DNA from: Rubrivivax sp.
Lineage (GTDB): Bacteria; Pseudomonadota; Gammaproteobacteria; Burkholderiales; Burkholderiaceae_C
Direction of reading: 5' to 3'
Length of the DNA: 64,000 bases
Assembly (NCBI GenBank): GCA_022843905.1
Contig: JALHMT010000003.1
Span: 177,823 to 241,822, forward strand
Shown here piece by piece: positions 1 through 9,239 of this stretch; position 1 is the stretch's first letter; the number at the start of each line of letters is the position of its first letter. The notes under the pieces were generated by a model, which did no database searches, had not been told where the DNA came from, and was given only the letters and a program-made list of their open reading frames with translations. The position numbers and the translations under genes are program-made.

Positions 1-162
1 GATGACCACACGTTGCGCTCGCCGGAGGCTGTGACAAAGGTCGAGGGTCCGCCTTCGATGCAGGGCAGTCGACGGCCTGGCCGGAGCGCTCGACTCTCCG
101 CATCGTCGGGCCGCCCGGTCCGCCGGTCGCAAGCTTGCCGAGCGCGCCGCCATACTTGCGTC

Positions 163-1425
163 ATGACGTCCGCGCAAATCACCCCTCTGACGTCGGAGGA
201 CCTCGGCGCCCTGCTGGCCGTGACGAGGGCACTGGCTGCGCCTTTCGATCTGCACCAGATGCTGGAAGAGGTGGCGGCGGCGGCCTGCCGGATCCTGCAT
301 GCCGAGCGGGCGTCGGTGTGGCTGATGGACACGGCAGCACAGGAACTGGTGCTCGAGGTCGCGGCGGATCTGCAGCCGATCCGCCTGCCTGTCGGCGCGG
401 GACTGGTCGGACGGTGCGCGCTCGAGCGCAGGCTCATCAACGTCGCCGACTGTTATGCCGATCCGCGCTTCAACCGCGAGATGGACCGGCGCTCCGGATA
501 CCTGACGCGCTGCCTGCTGGCCGCGCCGCTGGTGGACCACCGCGACCAGCTGGTCGGCGTGATGCAGGTGCTCAATCGGCATGACGGCGTCTTCGGAAGC
601 GACGACGAGCTCCTGGCCGAAGCGCTGGCAGCCCAGTGCGCCGTGGCGCTGTCCCGCGTGCGCATGGCCGATGCCATGGTCGCCGGCGAACTGCTGCGGC
701 AGGAGGTCGAGCTCGCCAGCAGCATCCAGCGCAGCACGCTGCCTCCGTCGCTGCCGTCGGTGCCGGGCTACGAACTTCACGGCTATTTCCATCCGGCTTC
801 ACTGACCGGCGGCGACACCTATGACCTCGCGCTGGTCGGCCGGGAACTGCTCATCATGCTGGCCGACGCCACCGGTCACGGCGTGGCCGCCGCGTTGTCG
901 GTGACGCAGATGCATGCGATGGTCCGCGTCGCGCTGGACATGGGCGCCGACCTGCCCACGGCGTTCCGCACCGTCAACGACCGCCTGGCCGCCACCTTGC
1001 CCGATGGGCGCTTCGTGACGGCCTTCATCGGCCTTCTCGATGCCGCCACGCACACCTTGCGCTACATCAGCGGCGGCCAGGGCCCGATCCTGCACTGGCA
1101 CGCAGCTGACGCCCGATGCACGGCCTATCGTGCGAACAGCTTCCCCATGGGCGCCATGCCTCTGTCGGCGCCCAAGGAGGCGGTGGAGTTGGCGCTGTCC
1201 CCCGGCGACTGGCTGGTGCTGCTGTCGGACGGGTTCCACGAGTACGAAGATGCTGCCGGCCTGCAGTTCGGACGGGCGCGCGTCGAACAGGTGGTGGGCC
1301 GTCATGCGCAAGGTTCGGCTGCCGCCCTGACCAAAGCGCTGCTGGCAGCCGTTCAGGACCACGCCTGCGGTGCGCCGCAACTCGATGACATGACACTGGT
1401 CCTGGTCCACAGGCTTCCGGAGTGA
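163..1425 (+). CDS. GAF-domain PP2C-type serine phosphatase (RsbU-like)
   Basis: Likely dephosphorylates the STAS protein encoded just downstream, as RsbU does for RsbV in partner-switching systems. The 420-residue product has a GAF-like domain at about residues 15-165, a short helical linker, and a SpoIIE/PP2C_SIAB phosphatase domain at about 200-418. Metal-site motifs are visible: GGD-TYD, DATGHG, LLSDGFHE and a C-terminal DDMT. The frame is open further upstream, but the ATG at 163 starts directly before the conserved part, and the upstream 50 residues are Arg/Pro-rich and look non-coding. No membrane segment is seen, so it is cytoplasmic and the GAF domain is the probable signal input. 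The ligand is unknown. The 162 bases before it show no recognisable gene. Confidence 0.9.
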   Translation: MTSAQITPLTSEDLGALLAVTRALAAPFDLHQMLEEVAAAACRILHAERASVWLMDTAAQELVLEVAADLQPIRLPVGAGLVGRCALERRLINVADCYADPRFNREMDRRSGYLTRCLLAAPLVDHRDQLVGVMQVLNRHDGVFGSDDELLAEALAAQCAVALSRVRMADAMVAGELLRQEVELASSIQRSTLPPSLPSVPGYELHGYFHPASLTGGDTYDLALVGRELLIMLADATGHGVAAALSVTQMHAMVRVALDMGADLPTAFRTVNDRLAATLPDGRFVTAFIGLLDAATHTLRYISGGQGPILHWHAADARCTAYRANSFPMGAMPLSAPKEAVELALSPGDWLVLLSDGFHEYEDAAGLQFGRARVEQVVGRHAQGSAAALTKALLAAVQDHACGAPQLDDMTLVLVHRLPE

Positions 1426-1555
1426 AGCCGCACACCATCAACAGGCCCACGGCGATGACGGCGGTCACAGAACTGTCAACAACCCTTCATATGATCCAGG
1501 TCCGTCCTCCGGTCTTCCGGACCGAGTCTCCCATCGTGCCCTGGAGCCCTGCCTC

Positions 1556-1897
1556 GTGCAAATGACGATCGTTGAACATGCAGGGCCCATCACCGGTGTG
1601 CGGCTTTCGGGACGACTCGATGTCGAAGGCGCGGACGCCATCGGTGTGCGCTTCACGGCATCGATGATCAACCCGGGTCTGGGCGTCATCGTCGATTTCC
1701 GTGAAGTCAGCTTCATCGCTTCGATGGGCATGCGCCTGCTGATCTCCACGGCGCGCGCCTTGCGCCAGAAGGACCTCAAGCTCGTCCTGTTCGGCGCCAA
1801 CGAATTGGTGCAGGCCGCCTTGACCGACGCCGCGCTCGACCAGATCCTGCCCTGCGTCGCCACACTGGACGATGCTCTCGCCCAGTTCAACAGCTGA
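1556..1897 (+). CDS. STAS-domain anti-sigma factor antagonist (RsbV-like)
   Basis: A 113-residue single-domain STAS protein, the normal size for anti-anti-sigma factors. The segment FREVSFIASMGMR fits the loop and helix that carry the phosphorylatable serine in RsbV/SpoIIAA proteins, with the serine in IASMG the likely site. By family knowledge, the dephosphorylated form binds the partner kinase and releases that kinase's target. It lies between the phosphatase gene and the kinase gene, and its last 26 bases overlap the kinase start. It starts at GTG 1556; an ATG two codons later at 1562 is equally possible. Confidence 0.9.
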   Translation: MQMTIVEHAGPITGVRLSGRLDVEGADAIGVRFTASMINPGLGVIVDFREVSFIASMGMRLLISTARALRQKDLKLVLFGANELVQAALTDAALDQILPCVATLDDALAQFNS

Positions 1898-2315
1898 CGC
1901 CGCGCAAGACGTCCTGCGTTTGCGCGTGACCGGCTCGCCCGACGCGCTGGAGCCTGCGCGTCGCCGGCTGCACGACGTCCTGGTCGGCCAGTTGTCTGCA
2001 CGCGCGATGTACCGCGTCGAGGTGGTGCTGGAGGAAGTGCTGATGAACGTCATGCTGCATGCACATGACGACATGGCCCTGCACGACATCGGACTCGAGG
2101 TCCGGCTGAGACCGGGTGCCGTCGAGATGCACTTCGAGGACGACGGCAAGCCCTTCGATCCGACGGTCGTCCGTGACCTGTCGCAGCCATCCACGCTCGA
2201 AGACGCACGCCCGGGTGGCCTGGGCCTGGTGCTGGTGCGCAAGTCCGCCAAGGCCCTGGTGTACGAGCGCCGCGACGGCAGGAACCGACTGCGGGTGGAC
2301 ATCGAGCGGGTCTGA
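1872..2315 (+). CDS. RsbW-like anti-sigma/serine kinase (HATPase_c_2)
   Basis: A 147-residue GHKL ATPase of the RsbW/SpoIIAB type. The N-box is in the segment reading VLEEVLMNVMLHAH, followed by an acidic FEDDGKPFDP G1-type motif and a glycine-rich GGLGLVLVRK segment. It should phosphorylate the STAS protein encoded immediately upstream. Its ATG lies 26 bases inside that gene, which suggests translational coupling. Its other target may be a sigma factor or, as often in proteobacteria, a c-di-GMP or biofilm protein; none is encoded next to it, so the output of the module is unknown. Confidence 0.88.
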   Translation: MLSPSSTADAAQDVLRLRVTGSPDALEPARRRLHDVLVGQLSARAMYRVEVVLEEVLMNVMLHAHDDMALHDIGLEVRLRPGAVEMHFEDDGKPFDPTVVRDLSQPSTLEDARPGGLGLVLVRKSAKALVYERRDGRNRLRVDIERV

Positions 2316-2380
2316 AGTCGGGCGACGCCCGCAATTCGCTCGTCCGCTCGAGCGCCCGCCCGGAAGGGCGGCAGCGGGGA

Positions 2381-2398
2381 AGCGAACCGGTGTTCGCT
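2381..2398. terminator. Hairpin between convergent genes
   Basis: AGCGAAC and GTTCGCT form a perfect 7-bp stem around a CGGT tetraloop, in the 105-bp gap between the RsbW-like gene and the end of the TonB receptor gene. No T-tract follows, so termination is an inference from position and symmetry. Confidence 0.45.
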
Positions 2399-2420
2399 CC
2401 CGCGCGCCACCCAGACGGGA

Positions 2421-5285
2421 TCAGAAGAACTTGTACTCGACCCCGAACACGAAGGCGCGCCCACGCGGGTCGGCCACACGGGGCTCCCAGGAACTGCCGG
2501 AGCCGCCCAGGCTGTCGTAGGTGATGGCGAAAGGCGGATCCTCGTCGAACAGGTTCTTGACGCCGGCAGTGACGCTCAGGTTCTTGATGCCGGTCCAGGT
2601 CACGCTCAGGTTGTAGGTCGTGTAGCTGTCGACCTTGGGGTTCAGGTTCGGCGGGCTGACGCGGCCGGCGGCCACGCCGGGCAGCACCTGATCGGTGTAG
2701 CCGCTGCGGAAGGTCTGGCTCAGCGTGCCGCTCCAGTCGGCGCGCTTGTAGGTCACGTAGGCGCTGTGCTTCCAGCGCAGGCCGAGGTCGCCGGCAAAGG
2801 TGAACTGCCCGATTTCGCTGGCCCCGAAGTCGGCGCTGGGCACCACGCGCGAGCGCTTCTTCAGCAGGTAGGTGCCGTCCAGGCCTGCAGTCCAGCGCGC
2901 GCCCAGAGCATCGAGCCCGCCACGCAGGTTGACCTCGACCCCTTCGGTCTGTGTCTCGCCGGTATTGACCCAGCGGTTGTCCACCGCCAGCAGCGTGCCA
3001 TTGGCGTCGCGGATGAAGCGCTCGGGGAAGCTGGCGTAGTTGTCGATCAGCTGCTGCAGCGACAGCACCTGGATCGTGCCTTCGCGGTTGACGCGCCACC
3101 AGTCCATGCCGACGCTGATGTTCGCCGTCGGCTCGAACAGGAAGCCCACCGAGGCCATCTTCGCCTCTTCCGGCCCGAGGTCGGGCTTGCCGCCGTTGAT
3201 GATGTTGGCGCCGCGGTCGATGAACTGGCAGCCGGGAATGGTCGGGCTGGGCCGGCCCGACGGGCAGGTCAGCGGATCGACGAGCGTGGTGCCGGTGAAC
3301 AGCGATTCGGCAGCGCCGTTGAAGAGCTGGTTGAAGGTCGGCACGCGGAAGCCGGTGGTGTAGCTGCCGCGCACCAGGAACTGGTTGCTCGGCTTCCACA
3401 GCGCCGAGACCTTGGGGTTGGTCGTGGTGCCGAAACCGTCGTAGCGGTCTTGGCGCACGGCCAGCGTGGTCTCGATCTGCTTGGTGATCGGCAACAGCAG
3501 TTCGGCGTAGACCGCCGTCACGTCGCGGGAGACGCCCGACAGCACGTTGGTCTGGTCGAAAGGCGCGGCGATGATGACGCGCTGCGCCGCCGCGGCGCGC
3601 TCGTCGCCGTTGAACCGGTACTTCTCGGTACGCAGGTCGATGCCGACCGCGGCCATCGCGTCGCCGCCCGGCAGCTTGAACACCGGGCCGGACACGGCGG
3701 CGTCGATCTGCTGCATGGTGAACCTGCCGCCATACAGGACGACGCCGCGGGCCGAGGCTTCTTCGAGCGCCGCCAGGCCGTCGGCGCTCTGCGTCTGCCC
3801 CGGGAACAGGAAGACGTTGACGCGGCCACTGTTGAGCGCAGGGATGATGCCCGGGCCGCCGTCGCTGGCGCCGGTGGCGGTGGTGCCGCGGTAGTAGTAG
3901 CCGCCGCCCAGCGTGGACTTGGCTTCGCTGGTGGCATGCACGAAGCCGGCGCGGTAGTCCCAGCCCCCGAAGAACGGGCCTTCGGACGTCAGCGCAAAGC
4001 GCTGGGTGTCGGCTTCGGTCTCGATCTCGCGCGGGCCGCACTCGATGCAGCGCCAGCGATAGGACATCGGCTGGCCGCGCTGGGTCTCGTTGATCTGGCC
4101 GGGGAAGGCCGTCAGCAGGCGGTCGAAGACCGCGTCGTAGGCCGCCTGCGACGCTGCGTTGCGCGGAAAGCGCTGCTGCTGCGTCGTCGCGTTGGGAATC
4201 AGCTGCAGGTTCGAGAAGCGCTTGGCCGACTCCGACTGCGACGCCGTGAACTCGCCGGCCACCAGGTGTCCGCCGAGCTTGAGGGTGCCGCGGGCCACGA
4301 GGTAGGTGTTGGAGATGGGCTGCTGCAGCACCGCAGCGCGGCCGGTGTCCCAGGCGCAGGACAGTGCGGCGGTGGGGGTGTTCCACAGCAGCTCGGCGTA
4401 AGGCGCCTGGCCGTCGATGGAGCCGCAGCCCGGCTGGCCCGGCAGGTCGAGCACGTTCAGGCCGCCGGACGCACGGGTCGTCGTGCCCGGGATGAAGGGC
4501 AGGTTGCCGTTGGCAGGGAACAGGGTGCCGGCCAGCGGGAAGATCGTGGCGAAAGGCGTGCCGCGGGTGTCGACGCTCAGACCACGGTCGGGCTGGAAGG
4601 TGTTGACGAAGCCGCGCTGGTCGCCGCGCAAGGCCTTGGCATCGCGCACGCCCAGCGTCGCGATGACGTTGAAGCCGTCGCGGTCGAGGTCGCCGAAGCC
4701 GCCGACCACCGCGCCGTTGAAGATGTTGCCGCCGCCGGCTTCGGTGACGTCGGCCGTCGCCGTCACCAGGCCGCCGCTGAAGTTGGTGCGCATGATGAAG
4801 TTGATGACGCCGCCGATGGCGTCGGTGCCGTAGATCGCACTGGCACCGTCCTTCAGCACTTCGATGCGGTCGATCGCCGCCATCGGGATCTGGTTCAGGT
4901 CGACGACACCGCCGTTCAGGCCGTGCGCGGCGACGCGGCGGCCGTTGAGCAGGATCAGCGTCGCGTTGGCCCCCTGGCCGCGCAGGTTGGCGCTGCTGGC
5001 GCCGTTGTTGCCGCGCTGTGCGCCGCCGACCACGTCGGCGTTGGACGCCAGGTTGTCCAGGCCGTTGCCGTTGGTGGACAGCATCATCACCACCTGCTCG
5101 GCACTCGTGATGCCCTCGCGCTCGAGTTCGGCACGCCGGATGACCTGCACCGGCAGGGCGCCTTCGGTGGCGATGCGCTTGATGCTCGAGCCGGTGATCG
5201 TGACGCGCTGATCACTGCCTTGCGCCAGTGCGTGAGAGGCCAGTCCGAGGACCAGGAGGCTGCCGACCAGGGCTTTCAACTTCAT
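2421..5285 (-). CDS. TonB-dependent outer membrane receptor
   Basis: A 954-residue outer membrane receptor with a signal peptide (MKLKALVGSLLVLGLASHALAQ). The plug domain at about residues 35-165 contains LLNGRR, IEVLKDGASAIYGTDAIGGVIN and related plug signatures. The beta-barrel runs to a terminal phenylalanine (VEYKFF), as expected for BamA recognition. The style (VTGSSIKR start, NGNG-rich plug, long barrel) resembles the large receptor class for carbohydrates, peptides or other complex organic substrates rather than classical siderophore receptors, so the substrate is not identified. No TonB or ExbBD genes are nearby. The start lies 364 bp from the divergent gene across a region rich in symmetric sites. 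Confidence 0.92.
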   Translation of the reverse strand: MKLKALVGSLLVLGLASHALAQGSDQRVTITGSSIKRIATEGALPVQVIRRAELEREGITSAEQVVMMLSTNGNGLDNLASNADVVGGAQRGNNGASSANLRGQGANATLILLNGRRVAAHGLNGGVVDLNQIPMAAIDRIEVLKDGASAIYGTDAIGGVINFIMRTNFSGGLVTATADVTEAGGGNIFNGAVVGGFGDLDRDGFNVIATLGVRDAKALRGDQRGFVNTFQPDRGLSVDTRGTPFATIFPLAGTLFPANGNLPFIPGTTTRASGGLNVLDLPGQPGCGSIDGQAPYAELLWNTPTAALSCAWDTGRAAVLQQPISNTYLVARGTLKLGGHLVAGEFTASQSESAKRFSNLQLIPNATTQQQRFPRNAASQAAYDAVFDRLLTAFPGQINETQRGQPMSYRWRCIECGPREIETEADTQRFALTSEGPFFGGWDYRAGFVHATSEAKSTLGGGYYYRGTTATGASDGGPGIIPALNSGRVNVFLFPGQTQSADGLAALEEASARGVVLYGGRFTMQQIDAAVSGPVFKLPGGDAMAAVGIDLRTEKYRFNGDERAAAAQRVIIAAPFDQTNVLSGVSRDVTAVYAELLLPITKQIETTLAVRQDRYDGFGTTTNPKVSALWKPSNQFLVRGSYTTGFRVPTFNQLFNGAAESLFTGTTLVDPLTCPSGRPSPTIPGCQFIDRGANIINGGKPDLGPEEAKMASVGFLFEPTANISVGMDWWRVNREGTIQVLSLQQLIDNYASFPERFIRDANGTLLAVDNRWVNTGETQTEGVEVNLRGGLDALGARWTAGLDGTYLLKKRSRVVPSADFGASEIGQFTFAGDLGLRWKHSAYVTYKRADWSGTLSQTFRSGYTDQVLPGVAAGRVSPPNLNPKVDSYTTYNLSVTWTGIKNLSVTAGVKNLFDEDPPFAITYDSLGGSGSSWEPRVADPRGRAFVFGVEYKFF

Positions 5286-5351
5286 TCAGGGCTCCAAGAG
5301 AGAAACACGGAAAGGGTTCGCCCGGCCAGGCGTGACCCAGATAGGACAAAG

Positions 5352-5404
5352 TGTTGCCGTGCTGCAGGCAACAGCCCATCAGGGATAACCAACGACCGTT
5401 GGTT
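5352..5404. promoter_or_regulatory. Two perfect dyads upstream of the TonB receptor gene
   Basis: The 364-bp divergent intergenic region (5286-5649) has no gene. It holds TGTTGCC / GGCAACA (5352-5373, 8-nt spacer) and AACCAAC / GTTGGTT (5387-5404, 4-nt spacer), both with perfect 7-bp arms, 67-119 bp before the receptor start. They could be operators or hairpins in the leader. No convincing -10/-35 pair was found next to them. Confidence 0.4.
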
Positions 5405-5475
5405 TTCGGTCAGGCGCGCCAGGCGCAGATGATGCGGCGATTCGCGCAAGCAGGATCCGAGCCAGGCGGCATGTC

Positions 5476-5516
5476 GCTGCGGACTCCCCTGACCTACGCT
5501 GCGGATTCCCCTGATC
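5476..5516. repeat. Tandem 22-bp direct repeat in the divergent intergenic region
   Basis: Two copies of GCTGCGGA(C/T)TCCCCTGA begin at 5476 and 5498, exactly 22 bp apart, so on the same face of the helix. They lie about 135-175 bp before the binding-protein gene at 5650 and about 190-230 bp before the receptor gene. This layout fits a tandem binding site for a regulator; the regulator is unknown. Confidence 0.45.
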
Positions 5517-5649
5517 GGACCGAGGTATCGGGCGAAAGCTTCAGCCACAGGCGGTGGGTTGCCTCAATTCGCCTGCTCATGCAGCCGAAGACAATATCTG
5601 GCGTCCTGTCCCAGTTGACGCCGGCATCCGCAACCGGAAAGCGTCGACC

Positions 5650-6708
5650 ATGTCCATCGCCCGCAGGCCTGTCCGTCTCGATCGTCGTCGCTGGTGCGCT
5701 GCCGCCTTGGCCGGCGCTGCACTCGGCGTCGTGCCGGCGCGGGCCGCCGAGCAGCGTGCCGTCGCCTCGCGGCCGCCGAGGGTCTTCCACGTCATGAGCT
5801 ACCACTCGCCCTGGCGCTGGACCGACGGCCAGCTGCAGGGCTTCAAGGACGGTCTGGCCGTGCCTGCGGACGTGCAGGTGTTCCAGATGGACGCCAAGAA
5901 GCTCAGCACGCAGAAGCAGAAGGAGGCCCAGGGGCGGGAGGCGCGTGCGCTGATCGACCAGTGGAAGCCCGACCTGCTCTACACGACCGACGACGAGGCC
6001 CAGGAGTTCGTGGCCACGCACTACGTCAACACGTCGCTGCCTGTCGTGTTCAGCGGCGTCAACAAGGCGCCGAAGACCTACGGCTTCGACGACAGCCCCA
6101 ACGTGGCCGGCGTGCTGGAACATGAACACTCGGTCGAGTCGGTCAAGCTGCTGCAGGCCCTCGTGCCCGGCGCACGACGTTTCGTTGCCGTCTTCGACGA
6201 CGCACCCCTGTGGCCCTCGGTGCAGGCACGCATGAAGGAGCGCATCGGGTCCCTGCCGGATGTCGAGTTCCTGGCCTGGGACACGCTCACGACCTTCGAC
6301 GACTACAAGCGAAAGGTTCAGGAGTACCAGACCAGGGCGGACGCCATCGCGCTCATCGGCATCTTCAACTTCAAGGACGGACAGGGCAGGAACGTGCCTT
6401 ACCAGGACGTCCTGAAGTGGACGGTCGAGAACAGCCGGCTGCCCGATCTGGGCTTCTGGGTCGATCGCGTGCACCACGGCACCCTGGCTGCCGTGACGGT
6501 GTCGGAGCGCGAGCAGGGCCTGGCGGCCGGACGCATCGCGCGCGGCATCCTGGTCGAGGGGCGGAAACCCGCTTCCTTCAAGATGGAGCCCACGCGCAAG
6601 GGCGCCCCCGTCATCAGCCTGGCCCGCGCACGTCGCCTGGGCCTGAAGGTCAAGTCCGGCCAGTTGCTGTCTGCCGAAGTCATTCCCAAGTTCGAGTGGG
6701 ACAAGTGA
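5650..6708 (+). CDS. Periplasmic ABC_sub_bind-type substrate-binding protein
   Basis: A 352-residue exported protein. The N-terminus has a basic stretch (RRPVRLDRRRW) and a hydrophobic segment ending AAALAGAALGVVPARA, so a Sec or Tat-like signal is likely. The mature part matches the two-lobe ABC_sub_bind fold: a VMSYHSPW start, a repeated A-L-x-D-x-W-K-P-DLLYTTDDEA lobe edge, and PVVFSGVNKAP. The ATG at 5650 was chosen because it opens the signal peptide; the frame is open from 5554. No permease or ATPase gene is adjacent. Instead its stop overlaps the start of a membrane GGDEF-EAL gene (GTGA), which suggests it acts as a periplasmic ligand sensor for that protein rather than in transport. 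Confidence 0.82.
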   Translation: MSIARRPVRLDRRRWCAAALAGAALGVVPARAAEQRAVASRPPRVFHVMSYHSPWRWTDGQLQGFKDGLAVPADVQVFQMDAKKLSTQKQKEAQGREARALIDQWKPDLLYTTDDEAQEFVATHYVNTSLPVVFSGVNKAPKTYGFDDSPNVAGVLEHEHSVESVKLLQALVPGARRFVAVFDDAPLWPSVQARMKERIGSLPDVEFLAWDTLTTFDDYKRKVQEYQTRADAIALIGIFNFKDGQGRNVPYQDVLKWTVENSRLPDLGFWVDRVHHGTLAAVTVSEREQGLAAGRIARGILVEGRKPASFKMEPTRKGAPVISLARARRLGLKVKSGQLLSAEVIPKFEWDK

Positions 6709-9239
6709 CGCTGAGCCTCCAGGGCCGCGTCCTCGTCATAGCCACGCTGGTGATGCTCGGCGCCATGAGCGTCGTGATCACCAGCACGACCCGTGAGTTC
6801 GCGAGCGACTACAGCTCGGCGCTGCAGTCGCGCTCACTGGCCATCGGCAAGGGACTGCAGACACAGCTCGAGCGCCTGCTGCAGTTCGGCATCGAGATCG
6901 ACGAACTCACGGGCTTCGAAGAGCAGTGCCAGGAAGTCATCAAGGCCTACTCGGGCATCGAGGCGGCCCTGGTGGTGGCGCTCGACGGCAGGATGCTCTT
7001 CTCCAGCGAGGGTGCACCCCTGTCGATCATCGGCGACCCCGCCTTGCTGGCCGCGCTGCCGACAGCTCGGGAATCCGTCATCACCACCACGACTGGCTCC
7101 GAGACCCGCCATCTCGCCACCGTGCCGGTGCGCGACTCGCGGGGCGAACACCGGGGCACCGTCGTCGTCAGCATCCAGGGCGACCAGATCAGCGACCAGG
7201 TGCTGATGATGCTGCGGTCGGCCGTCGGCATGGGCCTGCTGGCCGTGGCGGCGGGTGTGGTGATGCTCTACGCCATCCTCACGGTCTTTGTCGCCAGGCC
7301 GTTGAACGGGCTGATCGGCACCATCGTCAAGCTGCGCCAGTTCCCGACCGATCTGGGGCGCCGCGCCGTCGTCACGTCGGAGGACGAGCTGGGCCGACTC
7401 GGCCACGCCTTCAACGAACTGATGCAGGACCTGCAGCAGACCACGGTCTCCAGGAGCGAACTGCAGCTCACCATGGAAAAGCTGCGCACGACCTCGGCCG
7501 CACTGTTCGAGCAGAAGGAACGTGCCGAGGTCACGCTGAACTCGATCGCCGACGCCGTCATCACCACCGATGCGCAGCAGTGCGTGCGCTACATGAACCC
7601 CGTGGCAGAACAGCTCACCGGCTGGACGGCCGCAGCCGCGACCGCCCTGCCGGTGGACGTGGTGCTGAAGCTGATCGACGCGGACACCGGCCAACCGGTG
7701 ATCCTGGGTCCCGGCCCCGCCCCTCGGAACGACGACGGCTGGGGTCGCAAACTGGATCTGCTGCACCCCGCCGGCAGCCGTATCGGCGTGGACTGCAAGG
7801 CGGCGCTGATGCACGACCCGGAAGGCAGGCTCTCGGGCAGCGTGCTGTCCTTCCGCGACGTCAGTGCCGAGCGCCACTCGGCGCAGCGTCGTTCCTGGGA
7901 AGCGACACACGACGTGCTCACCGGGCTGGCGAACCGGCGCGAGCTGGGCGAACGCCTGGAGGCAGCCCTGGCCGCATCAAGGAACGCGGGCAAGGAGCAT
8001 GTGGTCTGCTTCATGGACCTGGACCGCTTCAAGGTCATCAACGACACCTTCGGTCACGCCGCGGGAGACGAGGTGCTGTGCGACCTGACGGCGCTGATGC
8101 GGTCGCTGGTCCGCCAGTCGGACACGGCCGCACGGCTGGGCGGCGACGAGTTCGCGCTGCTTCTGGAGGACTGCAGCATCGAACGCGCCAGGCTGATCGC
8201 GGCGGAGCTGCTGGCCGCCGTGCGCGACTACCGCTACGAGTGCAAGGGCAAGTCGCTCAGTGTCGGCATCAGCATCGGCATGGCCTCCCTGCACGCCGCG
8301 TCGAACCCCGCGGAAGTGATGAGCATGGCCGACACCGCCTGCTACTGGGCCAAGGAGCAGGGCCGCGACCGCGTCTGCGTCTTCAGCGCCGGAGACGGCG
8401 AGATGGCTGCGCGCAGGCGCGAGACCGGCTGGGTCACGCGCATCGAGGCCGCGCTCGCGCAGGACCGCTTCGTCCTGTACCAGCAGCGCTTCCTGCGCCT
8501 GAACCCCGCACTGGAGGAACGACAGCACCTGGAGGTTCTTCTGCGCATGGTCGACGAGAACGGAGACCTGGTGCAGCCCGGCAGCTTTCTGCCGGCCGCC
8601 GAGCGCTACAACCTGATGCCGCTGGTCGACCGCTGGGTGATCAAGACCGTCTTCGCCGGCTACCGGTCATTGCTCAGGCAGTGTCCGGGCGGGCAGGCGC
8701 TGACCTGCTCGATCAACCTGTCGGGGACCTCGCTGAACTCGGAGAGCCTGATCGACTTCATCCGCGAGCAGGCCAGTCTGCACGGCCTGCCGCCCCGGGC
8801 CATCTGTTTCGAGATCACCGAGACGGCGGCCATCCACAACCTGCGTGCCGCAGCGGCCCTCATCGCTCAGTGCAAGGCGCTGGGATTCCAGTTCGCGCTC
8901 GACGACTTCGGTGCCGGCACCAGTTCCTTCGGCTACCTGAAGAACCTGCCGGTGGACTTCCTGAAGATCGACGGCAGCTTCGTGCGCAACATCGACCAGG
9001 ACCGCGTCGACCGCCTGATGACGGAGACCATCAACAACGTGGGCCACCTGCTGGGTGTCAGGACGGTGGCCGAATACGCCGAGAACGACCTCATCGTCGA
9101 GCAGCTGAGGGTGATGGGTGTGGACTACGCGCAGGGCTACGGGGTGCATCTCCCCAGCCCGCTGTTCGCTGCCCCCGGGAGCTTGACCGGGGACGGGCTT
9201 CAGTCGGCGACCCGGTCCGACGGGCTCGCCGGCACCTGA
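6705..9239 (+). CDS. Membrane HAMP-PAS-GGDEF-EAL c-di-GMP enzyme
   Basis: An 844-residue protein starting at GTG 6705, overlapping the upstream stop by four bases. Layout: TM1 about 7-26, a periplasmic sensor region about 27-170, TM2 about 172-196, HAMP about 195-250, a linker helix, PAS about 280-390, GGDEF about 405-560 and EAL about 585-835. The cyclase motif is intact (LGGDEFALL near residue 479), with an RxxD inhibitory-site motif (RQSD) exactly five residues before it. The phosphodiesterase domain carries EVLLR in place of EALLR, FEITETAAI, DDFGAGTSSFGYL and DFLKIDGSF, so catalytic residues are mostly present. It may both make and degrade c-di-GMP. Coupling to the upstream binding protein suggests ligand-controlled activity. 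Confidence 0.92.
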   Translation: MTLSLQGRVLVIATLVMLGAMSVVITSTTREFASDYSSALQSRSLAIGKGLQTQLERLLQFGIEIDELTGFEEQCQEVIKAYSGIEAALVVALDGRMLFSSEGAPLSIIGDPALLAALPTARESVITTTTGSETRHLATVPVRDSRGEHRGTVVVSIQGDQISDQVLMMLRSAVGMGLLAVAAGVVMLYAILTVFVARPLNGLIGTIVKLRQFPTDLGRRAVVTSEDELGRLGHAFNELMQDLQQTTVSRSELQLTMEKLRTTSAALFEQKERAEVTLNSIADAVITTDAQQCVRYMNPVAEQLTGWTAAAATALPVDVVLKLIDADTGQPVILGPGPAPRNDDGWGRKLDLLHPAGSRIGVDCKAALMHDPEGRLSGSVLSFRDVSAERHSAQRRSWEATHDVLTGLANRRELGERLEAALAASRNAGKEHVVCFMDLDRFKVINDTFGHAAGDEVLCDLTALMRSLVRQSDTAARLGGDEFALLLEDCSIERARLIAAELLAAVRDYRYECKGKSLSVGISIGMASLHAASNPAEVMSMADTACYWAKEQGRDRVCVFSAGDGEMAARRRETGWVTRIEAALAQDRFVLYQQRFLRLNPALEERQHLEVLLRMVDENGDLVQPGSFLPAAERYNLMPLVDRWVIKTVFAGYRSLLRQCPGGQALTCSINLSGTSLNSESLIDFIREQASLHGLPPRAICFEITETAAIHNLRAAAALIAQCKALGFQFALDDFGAGTSSFGYLKNLPVDFLKIDGSFVRNIDQDRVDRLMTETINNVGHLLGVRTVAEYAENDLIVEQLRVMGVDYAQGYGVHLPSPLFAAPGSLTGDGLQSATRSDGLAGT

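Noticed and set aside
2766..5432. A very long open frame antisense to the TonB receptor gene
   Set aside because: High-GC genes give long antisense frames; the protein is low-complexity Arg/Ala/Val/Gln-rich with no family features, while the sense frame is a complete receptor.
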